A stretch of 64,000 bases of DNA from Engraulis encrasicolus (taxonomy: Eukaryota; Chordata; Actinopteri; Clupeiformes; Engraulidae): contig NC_085880.1 of NCBI RefSeq assembly GCF_034702125.1, positions 46,364,722 to 46,428,721 of the forward strand, written 5' to 3'. Both the position numbers and the translations under genes were made by a program. Under the pieces are notes generated by a model, which saw only the letters and a list, made by a program, of their open reading frames with translations, had not been told where the DNA came from and ran no database searches. This document shows positions 1 through 10,599 of this stretch, in pieces. Numbering within the stretch: position 1 is the stretch's first letter; each line of letters starts with the position of its first letter.

Positions 1-1572
1 GGAAACGCTAATCGTTATAGTCCTGGTCAGACCAGAATCGCGGTACGTGATCTGAAGTCTATGAAAATCAGGCAACTTCTGCCCTACACCCAGCCCGATC
101 ATTCATCCCGTGTCATTTAAGTCCCGTGCGATCTGTACACCATCCGGGTAACTGAAGCCCCGTACCCTTGGCTCGGGTTTCCCGTGCTGGCACATCCTGT
201 CTATTCAGGTGCCGCTATCTAACTAAATTTCGAACTACACTAACTACATTTCTAGTTAAGCTATATAGAGGGTCTTATTAGATAGCATATGGGAGACTAT
301 AAATACTAACAACTAAAGTGAGTATACTACTAAAAGAGTTAGTAAACTACAACTACAGCTATTGTACCACAAGCCGACACTGATCCCCATGCTGAGTCTC
401 ACAGCAGTGATGTCTCCAGTGTTTCCTGGTTGTGCTATAACATCACTCTAATACAGAATGTAAACAAAATTGTTTTTACAACATTGTATTCCAACACTGA
501 TGGCAAGGTTAGTATGTATTAATGAATACCTGCTATCGGACAGCTGTATGTCATAAATATGCATTTTCAGTCATGTAAGGCCTGCCATTTTGAAAAGTGG
601 TGGCCATTTTCTGATGAAATATTGATACTATTAAGTTGTCCTGGTCAGAATTCATACATTTTAATATTTCCATCACTCAGATGTCTTGATTACTTGGCAT
701 TCTAAGACGAAAACAGCTTTTTTCACCTTTAATGAGGCGGCCATCTTGAAAAATGGCCGCCATCTTGTTTTTTCACCTGGATAGCGACCTTTTCTGGGAG
801 GGTAGGCCCTGGAGAACCCGTGTACCTGATTTGATGCTTGTATCACCAAGTGAAAGATTCTTATGGAATATTGACTTAACAAGCCTTACTAATACCGGTA
901 GCCTGCTGCTACTACTACAACAACAACAAAAACCATAATGGGATCACTGTATCAACTCATTGCAATTCCAAGTCAATAATTATGTGAGATCAGCTACCAT
1001 TTTGAAGCAAAACTCATTGTGAATCCATTCTGCATAATGTTGTGAACAATTCATAAATAATGGGTAGAAATAAGAGGAAATAACCAAAACATGCCCCAAA
1101 TTGCAGTTCAGTGCAATCTGGTGGCCTAGGCCTGCCCCCTCTCCCTCTTTCCCTTTTTTTGTATTTAGGAATTGGCATCTGTAAGCATAGCATTGTAGGC
1201 CTACATCTGATTGAGCACATCTGATTTAGTACCTACAGGTACATTCATATTGAGTGTATACAGACCTACTTAGTGTATAATGAATATTCATTGTTAATGT
1301 GAAGTGTAAAGTTTTATGTTGGTTGAAGCTCTGATTTTGTGGCAGTTTTTGGTATTACTAGCACCCTCAAGACATAGGCCTATTCTGCTCTAGGCGACTG
1401 CCCTGTCTGCCTATGTCTAGCGCTGGCTCTGACACCATTCCTTGCGTAAAACCAGTGTATATTTCGTTACGAGGGCAGAGCCTGGCTACATTGGTTTTCG
1501 TAGGGTTACGGAGTGATACTCGATCGGGTACCTAACTGGTAAAAAAGTTCAGTCAGATGACTTTTTTTTGCT
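1..1572. other. Unassigned non-coding stretch
   Basis: I see no supported gene here; the short open frames lack recognisable protein motifs or paired splice signals. Around 1381-1436 a 'ctctaggcgactgcc' segment ending 'gcgctggctctg' resembles the decayed end of a common fish hAT-type repeat that also appears near 2430-2500 (cagggccggttctgg...gccctaggcg) and at 17690-17730. The sequence from 590 to 770 contains two 'gccattttgaaaaatggccgcc'-like inverted motifs. Confidence 0.4.
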
Positions 1573-2022
1573 TTAATCCCTGTTATAGATTTGGCAGTGG
1601 ACTTCAAGTTTGGATTTACGCCACTGTCTCTCAGCTCTCCTACATTCTTGCTTTAGCAATTTAACTGTGGGATTCATTCTCCAAGGTGCTTTTTGATGTC
1701 CCACTGTTTTGTTTTTGAAGGGGGCAATAGCATCCATAATATTAGTCATTCTTGAATTAAAATTAACCATGAGATCATCTGCGTTCTCTGAGGTTTGACT
1801 TTGGGTTCGCAAGAGGGCCTCCTGAAAGAGTGCTGCTGTCTCACCATTGATAATTCTCTTTTTGACTGTAACAGATTCCCTTTGCACATGAGGGTACATA
1901 GAAACATGAAAAAAAATGCAGAAATGATCAGAAAAACAGAAATCTTTCACAGTAGCACAAGCATTGAGACCCTTTGTTAGCACTAAGTCTAGCGTGTGGC
2001 TAAAGTGACGGGGCTTCACCAA
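1573..2022 (-). pseudogene. LINE endonuclease/linker fragment (APE-type non-LTR retrotransposon)
   Basis: A 149-codon open frame on the minus strand reads like the C-terminal part of an apurinic-type endonuclease followed by the linker before reverse transcriptase. The block HTLDLVLTKGL is followed about 13 residues later by FSDHFCIFF, which contains the Ser-Asp-His motif that ends the endonuclease fold. A Lys/Arg-rich segment comes next (VTVKKRIING, then PWRMNPTVKLLKQECRRAERQWRKS within about 60 residues). No reverse transcriptase follows, so this is a truncated copy. The HTLDLVLTKG/SDH pattern is typical of fish CR1/L2/Rex-like LINEs; the clade is not resolved. The listed start is simply the end of the open frame, not a real start. 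Confidence 0.75.
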
Positions 2023-3847
2023 CCTTTATCGACTCAGTCCAATGTGGCACAACGTGAATTAAATGTCTAATTTTCCATGATGACCCAAATATCCTCAACA
2101 ACCATAAGATGCAAGCAATCCTCCCCTTACCAGCTGCCTGCCTCACGCCGTCACAGAACCGAAATTGCAGGTGAGCCTCTGTTTGCGCTTTTAACGCTCG
2201 CTCACATTTTCCACATTTAACGTTCATGTTTGACGGTCATGTTTCATACATTGCATTTCGCAGCAGACCAGTCAGGGGAATATAGACAAAACATTTTAGA
2301 CATTTGTTAAAAATGTTAGACCTGGGGCATATATTTCGGACCTTTCTTAGGCCTAAAAAAGGGGATTTTAAAAATTAAGACTTTTTCAAGACTTTTTAGA
2401 CCGCGCTACCCTGTCTGGTTCCAAGCCCTGCCTGCCAGGGCCGGTTCTGGCTTATTTGGTGCCCTAGGCGAGTTTGAGTTCTGGCGCCCCCCCAACCTTT
2501 GAAAGAAAAAAAACCCACTTTTTTATACCTTACAGAACACAAGAGTAATACCGGTAGTAAGCTTAACTAAATAGCATCAGAACAATAACTGTTTTGCATC
2601 AAATGGATTTCTGGTTCTTTTTGACAGGCGACCAACACATCCGATTGAGTCACATGAAAGTAGCTTCACTGTGTGGTGTGTTGGATGTGATGGTGGTGGT
2701 GCCCCCAACCCCAGATGAGAGGGAGGTTATCAATGTGTTTGAATTGTAATATGGAATTGAAATACCAGGAGAGTGATACAGTACATTTGCATGCAAAATG
2801 CACGTGTAGACAATAGGCCTACCAAGGAGGTCTGCATTGATAGCCTATCTACACTACCTACAGCATCACAAAGCATGGCAGCATAACAATTTTAATAAGC
2901 TACACATTTGTGCTGTCTATGATTCCAAACCAATTTCTTGACTGGAAATAGTGGTGCATTTGAGTAGGAGAATGAGAAGGGGGCTATCTATGTGTCTGAA
3001 CTGGAGGGACAGGGTGAGAGAAAGGGAGAAAAGCTGTCACGCTTTTGAATTTCATAATATACAAAATATAGTAAATAGCCTCACTTGTCTGCAATACTAC
3101 ATCACTCAGCATGAAAACATGCTATGCATGGTTCTGTTACATGATTCATGTATGTCATTCTGGTCTGGAAACAATGTTTTTTTAAGCTTACAACAAGCAG
3201 GTAATTCATTCAAGTGGATGGAAGGAGATATGGCAGCTAAATTGTTTTAAACATTGCACCAGTATTACTTTACATTGCTTGTCAACCTAAGCAAGTATTA
3301 TGATATCAGGTGGGTGTTAGTGAGTAGTGAGTAGGCTACTAACAGCTACTTTACTGTATTTCATTGCTTGCCATACTTGGCTAATGTTAGCATGCTAACT
3401 AGCGATTTCTCAGTTCAAAAACAAAGCTCTTTTTCCCTCTAATTCCAAACAGTAGCCTCATAACTATTAAACTCTCCATAATCACAAACGGTTGCTGATT
3501 AAATCACATAGTTCCAAAACACCCTCTGCAATTCCTGCATCATGCAATGACTGGTTTAATGAGAACATAACAATTCTCAACCCAGCAGAGCACCACTGCT
3601 GTTTGCGCTTGCCCTCTCTGTCTCTGGAGTGAATCTTCAAATTCAAAATAGATTGCACGCTGTCACTCGTCCCGCCCCCTTTCTCAGGACTGTCTGTTTA
3701 TTGGTTCACAGACTTCCCAGAGACAGTTGAAAGCCATATTACTATTGGCTGAGGGGCGTTTTGCCGTGAGGAGCGCTTTCGCCACGCTTTGTTGATTGCG
3801 ACTTCATAAAAAAACCTCCATATCGCAAAATTACGCATCGGAGAGCG
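2023..3847. other. Intergenic, repeat remnants only
   Basis: No supported gene. From 2430 to about 2500 there is a 'cagggccggttctggcttat...gccctaggcg' block typical of the end of a fish non-autonomous hAT repeat, with a possible opposite end near 2690-2720 (gtgcccccaaccccag). The remainder is AT-rich single-copy-looking sequence. The 3600-3847 segment becomes GC-richer and leads into the left end of the Academ-like transposon. Confidence 0.35.
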
Positions 3848-3856
3848 CCATTTCGG
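3848..3856. repeat. Left 9-bp target duplication of the Academ-like element
   Basis: CCATTTCGG here is repeated exactly at 17660-17668. The central ATTTC alone could be the true duplication if GG/CC belong to the inverted ends. Confidence 0.65.
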
Positions 3857-3930
3857 TAGCCTAGAAATCTAGACGCCCCTAGTGGCCGCAAAATGAATTT
3901 GCTCCCGGGGGCAGTCTAGCCACCCTGAAT
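3857..3930. repeat. Left terminus of Academ-like element, imperfect hairpin
   Basis: The first ~70 bases can fold back. ggtagcctag...agacgcccc at the start pairs imperfectly with the complement of gggggcagtctagccacc near 3907-3925, and there is an inner palindrome ctagaaatctag. A terminal hairpin like this is common at ends of fish DNA transposons. The right end shares only the first 8 or so bases and lacks the hairpin. Confidence 0.5.
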
Positions 3931-4059
3931 CTACAACCGATCCAAGCTGGATCGGGGTTCGCGGCCAATCAAATCGTGAGGGGCGGGATCGGGGGCCGGG
4001 CTACCTAGTGACGACAGAGTGTGCGACGTTTCGTGTGTAGTCCCAGAGAGAAGTAAACA

Positions 4060-7000
4060 ATGGCTGCCCCTAGCGAATTCACGGCGTCTTTCGATTCAGC
4101 TTTGGCAACGACTCTCGAAGATTTGGATATTCATTTCACCTTGCGAGACCAGCAGATAACGGCATTAAAGTTTTTTCTGCAGAAAAGGGACGTTTTTGGA
4201 GTATTGCCCACCGGATACGGTAAAAGTTTGATATACCAACTTGCTCCGCTGGTGGGGCGACGCATGGGTCTGCTGCACAAACCACTGGTGGTTATCGTGT
4301 CACCCCTTTTAGCACTTATGGACGACCAGGTACAAGAGGCCGAAAAACTGGGTCTTACAGCTGCGCAACTTGGCAAAAGCGACTCGGAGGAGATCCGAAG
4401 CGGGCGGTACCAGTTGGTGTTCGGGAGTCCGGAGTCCTGGCTTAACAAGGAATGGCGATGCTTGCTAGCCAGCAAAGTCTACCAAGACAACCTGTTGGGC
4501 CTTGTCGTGGATGAAGTTCATCTCACATACAAATGGTAAATATACTTAATGGTACGAATAATATGAACAATGTAAGGGGCAATCGAAGCTACCACAACTA
4601 GGCTATACTCTGATGTTACATGCAACTCTGTGATGTTTCACGATAGTCTAGCCCACTGACTTATATACTTTAACCATCTAAGTTACGGTAGCAGCAAACC
4701 ATTCGAAATCAAAGCTAACGTCATCGTCCACACAAACAGCTAATTGTTTTGGAATCCTGCATAATGTAATGTGTGAGATTTTGCGATCGATTTTTGGAAC
4801 ACTAGAGCTCTATGCACATTCCGAAACGATTAGAGCTCTTGTGGACGAGGACGCTATCATTCCGGTCTGCTCCTAACATTTAACAGTGGACTGAGAGATT
4901 GGGGTGTGCATTTTACTTGTAGTCTGCCTGAGTTGATGACGCGCGGGCGGTTGTTTTAAGTGTGCCATAGCTGATGTCACATTGGTTGTGTTTTTATTTT
5001 ATTTGTTCCAGGGGAAAGGCTGCTAGAGGAGAGAAGGCCTTCAGAGAGAGTTTTGCCAGACTGGCCGAGCTACGGTCCATTGTAAAACCAGGTGAGTAGG
5101 CTATGAAATGTTGTGACCCATGACCATTATGATCTCAGTCTGAAGAAAAGTTATTTTACACTGTTCTCACTGCTGTTGATCACAACCCGGCAAACGGAAG
5201 TTTCAAAAGTAAAAGTACATTTGTGGTTTAACAAGACCAGTACACGATATTAGGGCCTGCACATCTGTTACTCCTTTGAAACTAACGAGATAGACTGTAC
5301 TGATACTGAAACACACTAAAAACCCTGTAAGGACCCACCACTGATCTAGACCTATGATTTTTGGCCCAGGCCCGAGCCCGAACCCGAACCCGAGCCAATT
5401 TCGGGTCAGGTCGGGCCTGAAATGTCACTCATTACGTTCGGGTAGGGTCGGGTTCGGCTTCTCTATCGTTGACAGTTTTTTTTTTTTTTTTTAAATAAAT
5501 AAATAGGCTATGTAGGCTGTGCGTTAATAATATTCCACGTCAGTTGATAATCCAGCAGTGCAGTGCCTGCGAGAATGCACGCGCTTTCCCTCGCCTCTCC
5601 CTCCCATCACAGTGCGCTGAGGCATTTCGGCCGTGTTTTGGCCACGAGAGACGCGTGGTCTGCAAAAAACAGAGGTCGCCTCATCAACCCGACACATACT
5701 GTAGCCTAATAAACTCTTGCAATGGCAATTCAAGAACTCCTTCATTCCTGTTCTGCTGCTCGCGTCGTTGTTCTTCTTTGTCTCGCTGTCTCTCTCTGTG
5801 AAAGTGCCGCGCTAGATTTTTAAGGTCGTACTGCTGCTGTGGCTTATGGCCCAATGATCAGCCGGTCAAAATGACGGACGCCCTTAAAATTTTCCGCCAA
5901 CTCTTAAAAAAAGCGTCAATGATGGATTATCGCTTAATGTAACCTCTGTGCACTGCAGTGCAGCATACACAGAAATATAAAAGATGGCCTGCATGTTTAT
6001 ACAGTCTATTTAACTTAGATTTCGTAACAAAATACTTTAATGGCTTTAATTTAAGGGCTTTGATTTGTTATCATAGATCACCCCTCCTTATACAGTGGAA
6101 TCCGCTTATAGTGGTCACGGATATAGTAATCAACCGCTTATATAGATCAAAAAGCTTGGGACAGAATCATTTCTATACAAATACTGTTTAAATAATTCGT
6201 TTACAGTGATCAAAAATCCGCTTATAATGTTCATTTTTGTCATTTTATGAATGTAAACATGTGCAAAAAGTATTGAAAAACTCAGTGTAGCCATTTCATT
6301 TTTTACTCCCGCGATTCCTTTCCCGACGTCTGCTTCTGTATATGCCAGATAGGTTAAAAGAGGGGATGTCTGCGCTTCAGCCTTGGTGGTGCTCACCGTC
6401 GAGGACAGCAGTTTGAAGACAAGCTGGGCTACTTCAAAGTGACTAGACCCAGAGATGACTGGAGCACTCAGCGACTTTTTTAGAGGTTTTTTTATTTTGG
6501 TGCACAAAATGACTGACGTTTCGGCGCACCTGCGCCTTCCTCAGAGTCAAACCATACTGGTGATACCACAGTCAAAATAAAGACATCTTCCCTCCCTTCT
6601 GCTTTGGCATTGGTTCTTCAAAAGGGGGTGGGTGTATGTAGTAGTTAACCAGTAAGGGCACTCATGGTAGATCTAACAGTTTTCATTTGTCAGTACAAAA
6701 TAAACTGAAGGTGAAAATAAATCAAAGTGAAAATAATCATTATGGGCCAGAGCATTCAAAACACCCACCAAAACACCACACCAAAACACAAGGCGCGCTT
6801 CAGCACAGAGACTATGCTTCTCAACTGAGTACTCAAACCTGGGTGGAGAGGTAAAGCACATTATCAAAAAACACTGGCATGTCCTACAAAGCGACCCGGC
6901 CCTAACGGACATTTGCGCTGAACAACCACGCATCGCTTTTAGGAAAACGCGCTCACTGAGAGATCGACTTGTGCAGACATCACCCAGCCCTCCTAAACAG

Positions 7001-7486
7001 CTAAGCTGGCTGACAGCACCCCCCCAAGGGTTCTACCGATGTGGTCGTTGCACCCACTGCTCAAACTCGAGTGACACAAAACAGTTCTCCCACCCACATA
7101 CTGGCAAAAAGTTTAAAATCAACTCATTCATTAACTGCAATACCACCCACGTCGTTTACATCCTAAAATGCCCTTGCGGACTCATATACGTGGGGCAGAC
7201 CAAACGAGCGCTGAAAGTCAGAATTGCTGAGCACAAGGCTGCCATAAGAAATAAGAACTTGGACTATGCAATAGCGCGCCACTATGCAAAGGCGAATCAT
7301 GGCTCATGCGCTTCGCTGAAATTCTGGGGAATAGACAGCATTACACCTCCCCAAAGAGGTGGTGACGTGGTCAACCTTCTACTGAGAAGAGAAGCCTTCT
7401 GGATCCACACACTTAACACAGTGGAACCCCATGGACTTAACGAGGAACTTTGTCTCTCATGTTTTCTTTGAGAATGTTTCATTTTA

Positions 7487-7535
<49 letters not shown>

Positions 7536-10451
7536 CATTATTATTTTGTTGTTTAACTGTGTCCACTTGGGTGTTTTGAATGCTCTGGCCCATAATGATT
7601 ATTTTCACTTTGATTTATTTTCACCTTCAGTTTATTTTGTACTGACAAATGAAAACTGTTAGATCTACCATGAGTGCCCTTACTGGTTAACTACTACATA
7701 CACCCACCCCCTTTTGAAGAACCAATGCCAAAGCAGAAGGGAGGGAAGATGTCTTTATTTTGACTGTGGTATCACCAGTATGGTTTGACTCTGAGGAAGG
7801 CGCAGGTGCGCCGAAACGTCAGTCATTTTGTGCACCAAAATAAAAAAACCTCTAAAAAAGTTGCTGAGTGCTCCAGTCATCTCTGGGTCTAGTCACTGTG
7901 AAGTAGCCCAGCTTGTCTTCATGCCAGATAGGTTGTAAGGGTATTGCGCGAGACTCAACTCGCCACTTTTCCGGGTGGTAGCCTACTGTAGCCTACTCTA
8001 GGGGCGCCAACCGAGGAGTGCAAACTCCATACAGTGAATGGGCTGCGCTCTCCCGACAGCACCCCAGTGAACTGCAGGCATGGCTCGACTGAGTGGGGAC
8101 GCAACCTGTTCACATAGAAACTCTCTGGTGATGAGGCTGTGTACACATGCCTCTGTCTCGCTAGCCAATGTAGCCTAACGAGTTAACACCGGACAGCAAG
8201 CACGTGAATCATGTCTCTCTTATTCTGGGAATGAAAAACATAGGCTCTTCGAAACGTATGAAAATTTACCAAAAACGAGCCAACGAGATGTTTTGGCGAA
8301 GCTTGGCATTCCTCAGGCTACCTTGTGTTTAAACTGCAACAGCTGTACAGGCTGCGTCTCCCCACGAGTCCCTCCCACTCCCCCTCGCCCTTCTCATCTC
8401 TCCTATGCCAGCAAGCCCAGCGCGACTTTCCCAATTCCAACCAGTTCTTTGCGTGGCTTTTTTTAAACGGTGTCCAAAAAAAAACACGTTGTAGGCTACT
8501 ACTGTACAGCAGGCTATGCAGCAGTGTGTTATTTATCGGCGTGGCAATTTTAAGTGCGCATTCTTGCGGCGTTTTGCATGCATAACCTGAATCACACTGT
8601 GCAGAAACTCGCCAGAAAACGTTTGTGGAATGGGAACTTTACAAACTTATTTGACATCATAAGAGATGACGACCCGTGCGTGGTCTATGCTTTGAAATGC
8701 ATGTAAGCCTCGTCTTTCTCAGCGCTCATTTTTGCCAGACAGGTAGAGACAAAAAAGGGGTGAAATAATACAAATTCGGTTTTAGTAATCAATCGCTTAC
8801 AGTGTTCAAATTGGCTTGGACAAACGTGACCACTATAAGCGGATTCCACTGTAAATAAAATTTGAAATTTCGGGCTTCCCTCGGGCTCGGGCCTACACAT
8901 CCAATAATTAGGCCCGGCCCAATTCCCATGGGCCCATGTCGGTTCGGGCTTGGATTTTTTTACCCGTTCTTACCTCTGCACTGATCCAACCAGGGTAGTC
9001 AGCTGATTGTAAGACAATTACACAGGTCTACTTTTTACTCAGATAAGTTAAGTTACCTGTGCTGGAAGGAAACTTACCTTTTTTTTTTTTTTTTTTAAAC
9101 TTTTGACACCTCTGCTGGCAAGTCAGACCCTCCACAACCCTTTGTGACTTCACCTCACATATTTGGTTGGAATTTTTTAATGGCTTACTTTAATGAAAAT
9201 GTATTGTACTGTAGATGCTAATGCATTTACCTTTATTCTCCAGGTACACCTATTCTGGCCTTGACAGCAACGGCAGACCTGGACTCGCAAGCTGTTGTCA
9301 AAAGGCAGTTACATTTGGAGAATGCCACTGAAGTAATCATAAGCCCAAACAGAAAAAACATAAGGCTTGGACTGTCTACAGTGTCTTCAGATAGCATGGA
9401 GTGTCTGAACTGGATTGTGAGGGCGGTTAAAGAGAAGGGTCCAACAATGGCACCAATAATCATCTACTGCCGTACATTGCCTATGTGCGGGAAGGTGTTC
9501 TGTCACCTACAGTATGAACTTGGTGAGGACAGCTGGGTGGATCGGGATCCAGAACACACGGCAGAAAACCGACTCATTGGCATGTTTCACAGCCAAACAC
9601 TTCCCCATCACAAGATCACAGTACTGGAATCATTACGTGGCAATGGTTCATGCAGAGTGGTTGTAGCCTCCACAGCTCTGGGAATGGGACTGAACTTTCC
9701 TAACATATCACATGTCGTGATGTATGGCTCACCTGAGGATGTGGAGGCCATTGTACAAGAGGTTGGTAGGGCCGGGCGAGATGGGTCTCCAGCACATGCC
9801 ATAATTTACAAATTGAAGCAGGAAGCAAGAGTGAATGAGGGCGTTAAGACACTGGTGAAGAAGGGCATCACTAGTTGCCTTAGGAAGGCCTTATTCTCAC
9901 ACTTCGAACAAAACACTGAGTGTGTTCTGCCGGGCCATTTGTGCTGCTCATACTGCCACTCTGTTTGCTCTTGCAGCTCTCCCAGTTGTGACGTGGCAAT
10001 ACCCGATTACGAACTGCCTCAACAGTACACTCATGCCGTTGTCAAAAGCAGAGAAGTTACAGAGGATCAAAGACAGACGATTAGAGATACTCTGTACAGG
10101 TACAAGCTCAGCTTAGTCCAGAACATACCTCTGTACACTAACGGCAGCGACTGCACAGGTTTTAGTGACGAGCTGATAGACTGTGTTCTTGAGCGCTGCA
10201 CAGATATATTTGATCTCCCATTCATAATGGACAACCTACCGGTGTTCAGTAAAAGGCACGGACAGGAAATTCTCAGCATTATTTTTAATGTCTTTGGGGA
10301 TTTTGAATACACTGAAGTTGATCTGCCTGTGGAGGACATTGTGGTGCCAGACCAAGACTACACAGGTCACTTTGACTCTGACTCTGAGGCAAACGCCTTG
10401 TCCCAATGGAGCAGCCTAGAATCCGGGGTTTCACAGTTGAGTACAGACTAA
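4060..10451 (+). CDS. RecQ-type ATP-dependent DNA helicase of the Academ-like transposon (3 exons)
   Basis: Exons 4060-4535, 5012-5091 and 9244-10451 join in frame through consensus GT/AG sites to give 587 aa. Superfamily-2 RecQ motifs appear in order: motif 0 LRDQQITAL (28-36), Walker A LPTGYGKS (49-56), Ia VIVSPLLALMDDQV (78-91), DEVH box (151-154), III ALTATA (191-196), IV IIIYCRT (257-263), V ASTALGMGLNFP (about 328-339) and VI QEVGRAGRDG (357-366). A Cys cluster follows (C397, C412, C419, C420, C423, C427, C429), in the place of the RecQ zinc-binding subdomain. No HRDC domain is visible; the last ~150 residues are acidic and unfamiliar. The ATG at 4060 is the first in frame, 200 bases inside the element's left end. 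Intron 2 (4152 bp) is swollen by nested transposons, yet both splice sites are intact. It presumably unwinds DNA during transposition (inference); a domesticated host gene is the alternative. Confidence 0.87.
4536..5011 (+). other. Helicase intron 1
   Basis: A 476-bp intron interrupts a Trp codon. The donor is TG|GTAAAT and the acceptor is tttgttccag|GGGAAAG. It contains nothing recognisable. Confidence 0.8.
6342..6355. repeat. Left 14-bp target duplication of Penelope-like insertion
   Basis: atgccagataggtt occurs here and at 7921-7934, and once at the empty site in the second Tigger-like copy (58091-58104). This gives a clean filled-site/empty-site comparison. Confidence 0.85.
6414..6771 (-). 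repeat. Inverted terminal repeat of the Penelope-like element, left arm
   Basis: It reads gaagacaagctgggctactt...and is the reverse complement of the right arm (7564-7920), with only scattered mismatches by eye (for example ttcaaag versus ttcacag near the outer end). It contains a minus-strand hammerhead-like core. Confidence 0.8.
6516..6544 (-). ncRNA. Hammerhead-ribozyme-like core, left arm of Penelope-like element
   Basis: On the minus strand the core reads CTGAGGA, then a GGCGC...GCGCC stem II with an AGGT loop, then GAAAC. This fits the hammerhead consensus CUGANGA-stem II-GAAA. Stems I and III were not modelled. Confidence 0.6.
6774..7471 (+). pseudogene. Penelope-like element C-terminal region with GIY-YIG endonuclease domain
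   Basis: The clean open frame from 6971 encodes 166 residues, and similar coding sequence continues upstream to about 6774 (HIIKKHWHVLQSDP, then TRSLRDRLV) but is broken by a stop. The conserved Cys segment FYRCGRCTHC is followed by VVYILKCPCGLIYVGQT, which contains the GIY-YIG motif in its VYI...IYVG form. The catalytic-type arginine region RALKVRIAEHKAAIR comes next. The frame ends in a stop at 7469-7471. In Penelope-like elements this nuclease nicks the target. The reverse transcriptase that should precede it is absent. The start given is approximate, since no initiation codon is credible. Confidence 0.85.
7484..7545 (+). repeat. (ATT)n microsatellite in the Penelope-like 3' region
   Basis: About 20 units of att lie directly after the endonuclease stop codon. 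Confidence 0.95.
7564..7920 (+). repeat. Inverted terminal repeat of the Penelope-like element, right arm (3' region)
   Basis: This is the 3' untranslated part of the element in its coding orientation and starts about 90 bases after the endonuclease stop codon. Its reverse complement forms the left arm. The two arms could form a long stem of about 350 bp around the 0.8-kb interior. Confidence 0.8.
7791..7820 (+). ncRNA. Hammerhead-ribozyme-like core, right arm of Penelope-like element
   Basis: CTGAGGA at 7791-7797 is followed by a perfect 5-bp GGCGC/GCGCC stem II and GAAAC at 7813-7817. This is the same core as in the left arm but in the coding orientation. Hammerheads in Penelope-like terminal repeats are an established feature of these elements. 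Confidence 0.65.
7921..7934. repeat. Right 14-bp target duplication of Penelope-like insertion
   Basis: Identical to 6342-6355; the Tigger-like sequence resumes directly afterwards (gtaagggtattgcgcgag). Confidence 0.85.
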
Positions 10452-10548
10452 AACATGTATCAATCATTTCATATGACCACTGTACATACTTCTGACATCT
10501 TTGAAAGTACTGCCTGAATGCTCCCCATACTAATGATGGCTGCCTGTA

Positions 10549-10554
10549 AATAAA
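10549..10554 (+). terminator. Polyadenylation signal for the helicase gene
   Basis: AATAAA lies about 100 bases after the helicase stop codon, in the short gap between the two convergent genes. Confidence 0.6.
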
Positions 10555-10589
10555 GTTGAGGAATGATCTCTGCAATTCTTGTTTAAGTA

Positions 10590-10595
10590 TTTATT
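10590..10595 (-). terminator. Possible polyadenylation signal for the transposase gene
   Basis: TTTATT on the + strand gives AATAAA on the minus strand, about 540 bases after the transposase stop. If used, the two transcripts would end within about 40 bases of each other, tail to tail. Confidence 0.4.
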
Positions 10596-10599
10596 TCAC

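Larger units (their letters stand above)
6356..7920 (+). mobile_element. Penelope-like retroelement, 5'-truncated, flanked by inverted terminal repeats
   Basis: A 1565-bp insertion splits the Tigger-like element; the same 14 bases (atgccagataggtt) lie at 6342-6355 and 7921-7934, and the uninterrupted copy at 58091-58104 has them once. The left ~360 bases (6414-6771) are the reverse complement of the right ~360 (7564-7920). Between them is a GIY-YIG endonuclease remnant on the + strand. Penelope-like elements are known for this endonuclease, for terminal repeats that may be inverted, and for hammerhead ribozymes in those repeats; all three are seen here. The reverse transcriptase domain is missing, so the copy cannot move on its own. 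Confidence 0.85.
6093..8851. mobile_element. Tigger/pogo-like non-autonomous element, copy 1 (interrupted)
   Basis: It begins CAGTGGAATCCGCTTATAG and ends with the exact inverted sequence, flanked by TA (6091-6092 and 8852-8853). The inverted ends agree for about 26 bases. A CAGTGG start with a TA target is typical of pogo/Tigger elements in the Tc1/mariner superfamily. It has no transposase frame. After removal of the 1.58-kb Penelope-like insertion it is about 1.18 kb and almost identical by eye to the copy at 57842-59015, so both look young. Confidence 0.85.
5347..8978. mobile_element. hAT-like non-autonomous element in helicase intron 2, host of nested insertions
   Basis: The 8 bases CACTGATC occur at 5339-5346 and again at 8979-8986. 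Just inside are loosely inverted ends rich in 'cccgaacccgag' (5370-5400) and 'gttcgggcttggattttttta' read on the other strand (8941-8971). The right end reads CAGAGGTAAG on the minus strand and the left end TAGACCTATG, so the ends have diverged. Without the internal Tigger-like and Penelope-like insertions it would be about 0.87 kb. It contains no transposase frame. The 8-bp duplication is the main reason for calling it hAT-like. Confidence 0.6.

Noticed and set aside
4131..4475. 114-codon minus-strand frame opposite helicase exon 1
   Set aside because: It is a shadow of the helicase coding strand; no motif.
8325..8585. 86-codon frame repeated at 58487-58747
   Set aside because: It is present only because the two Tigger-like copies are nearly identical; it has no transposase motif and is composition-driven.
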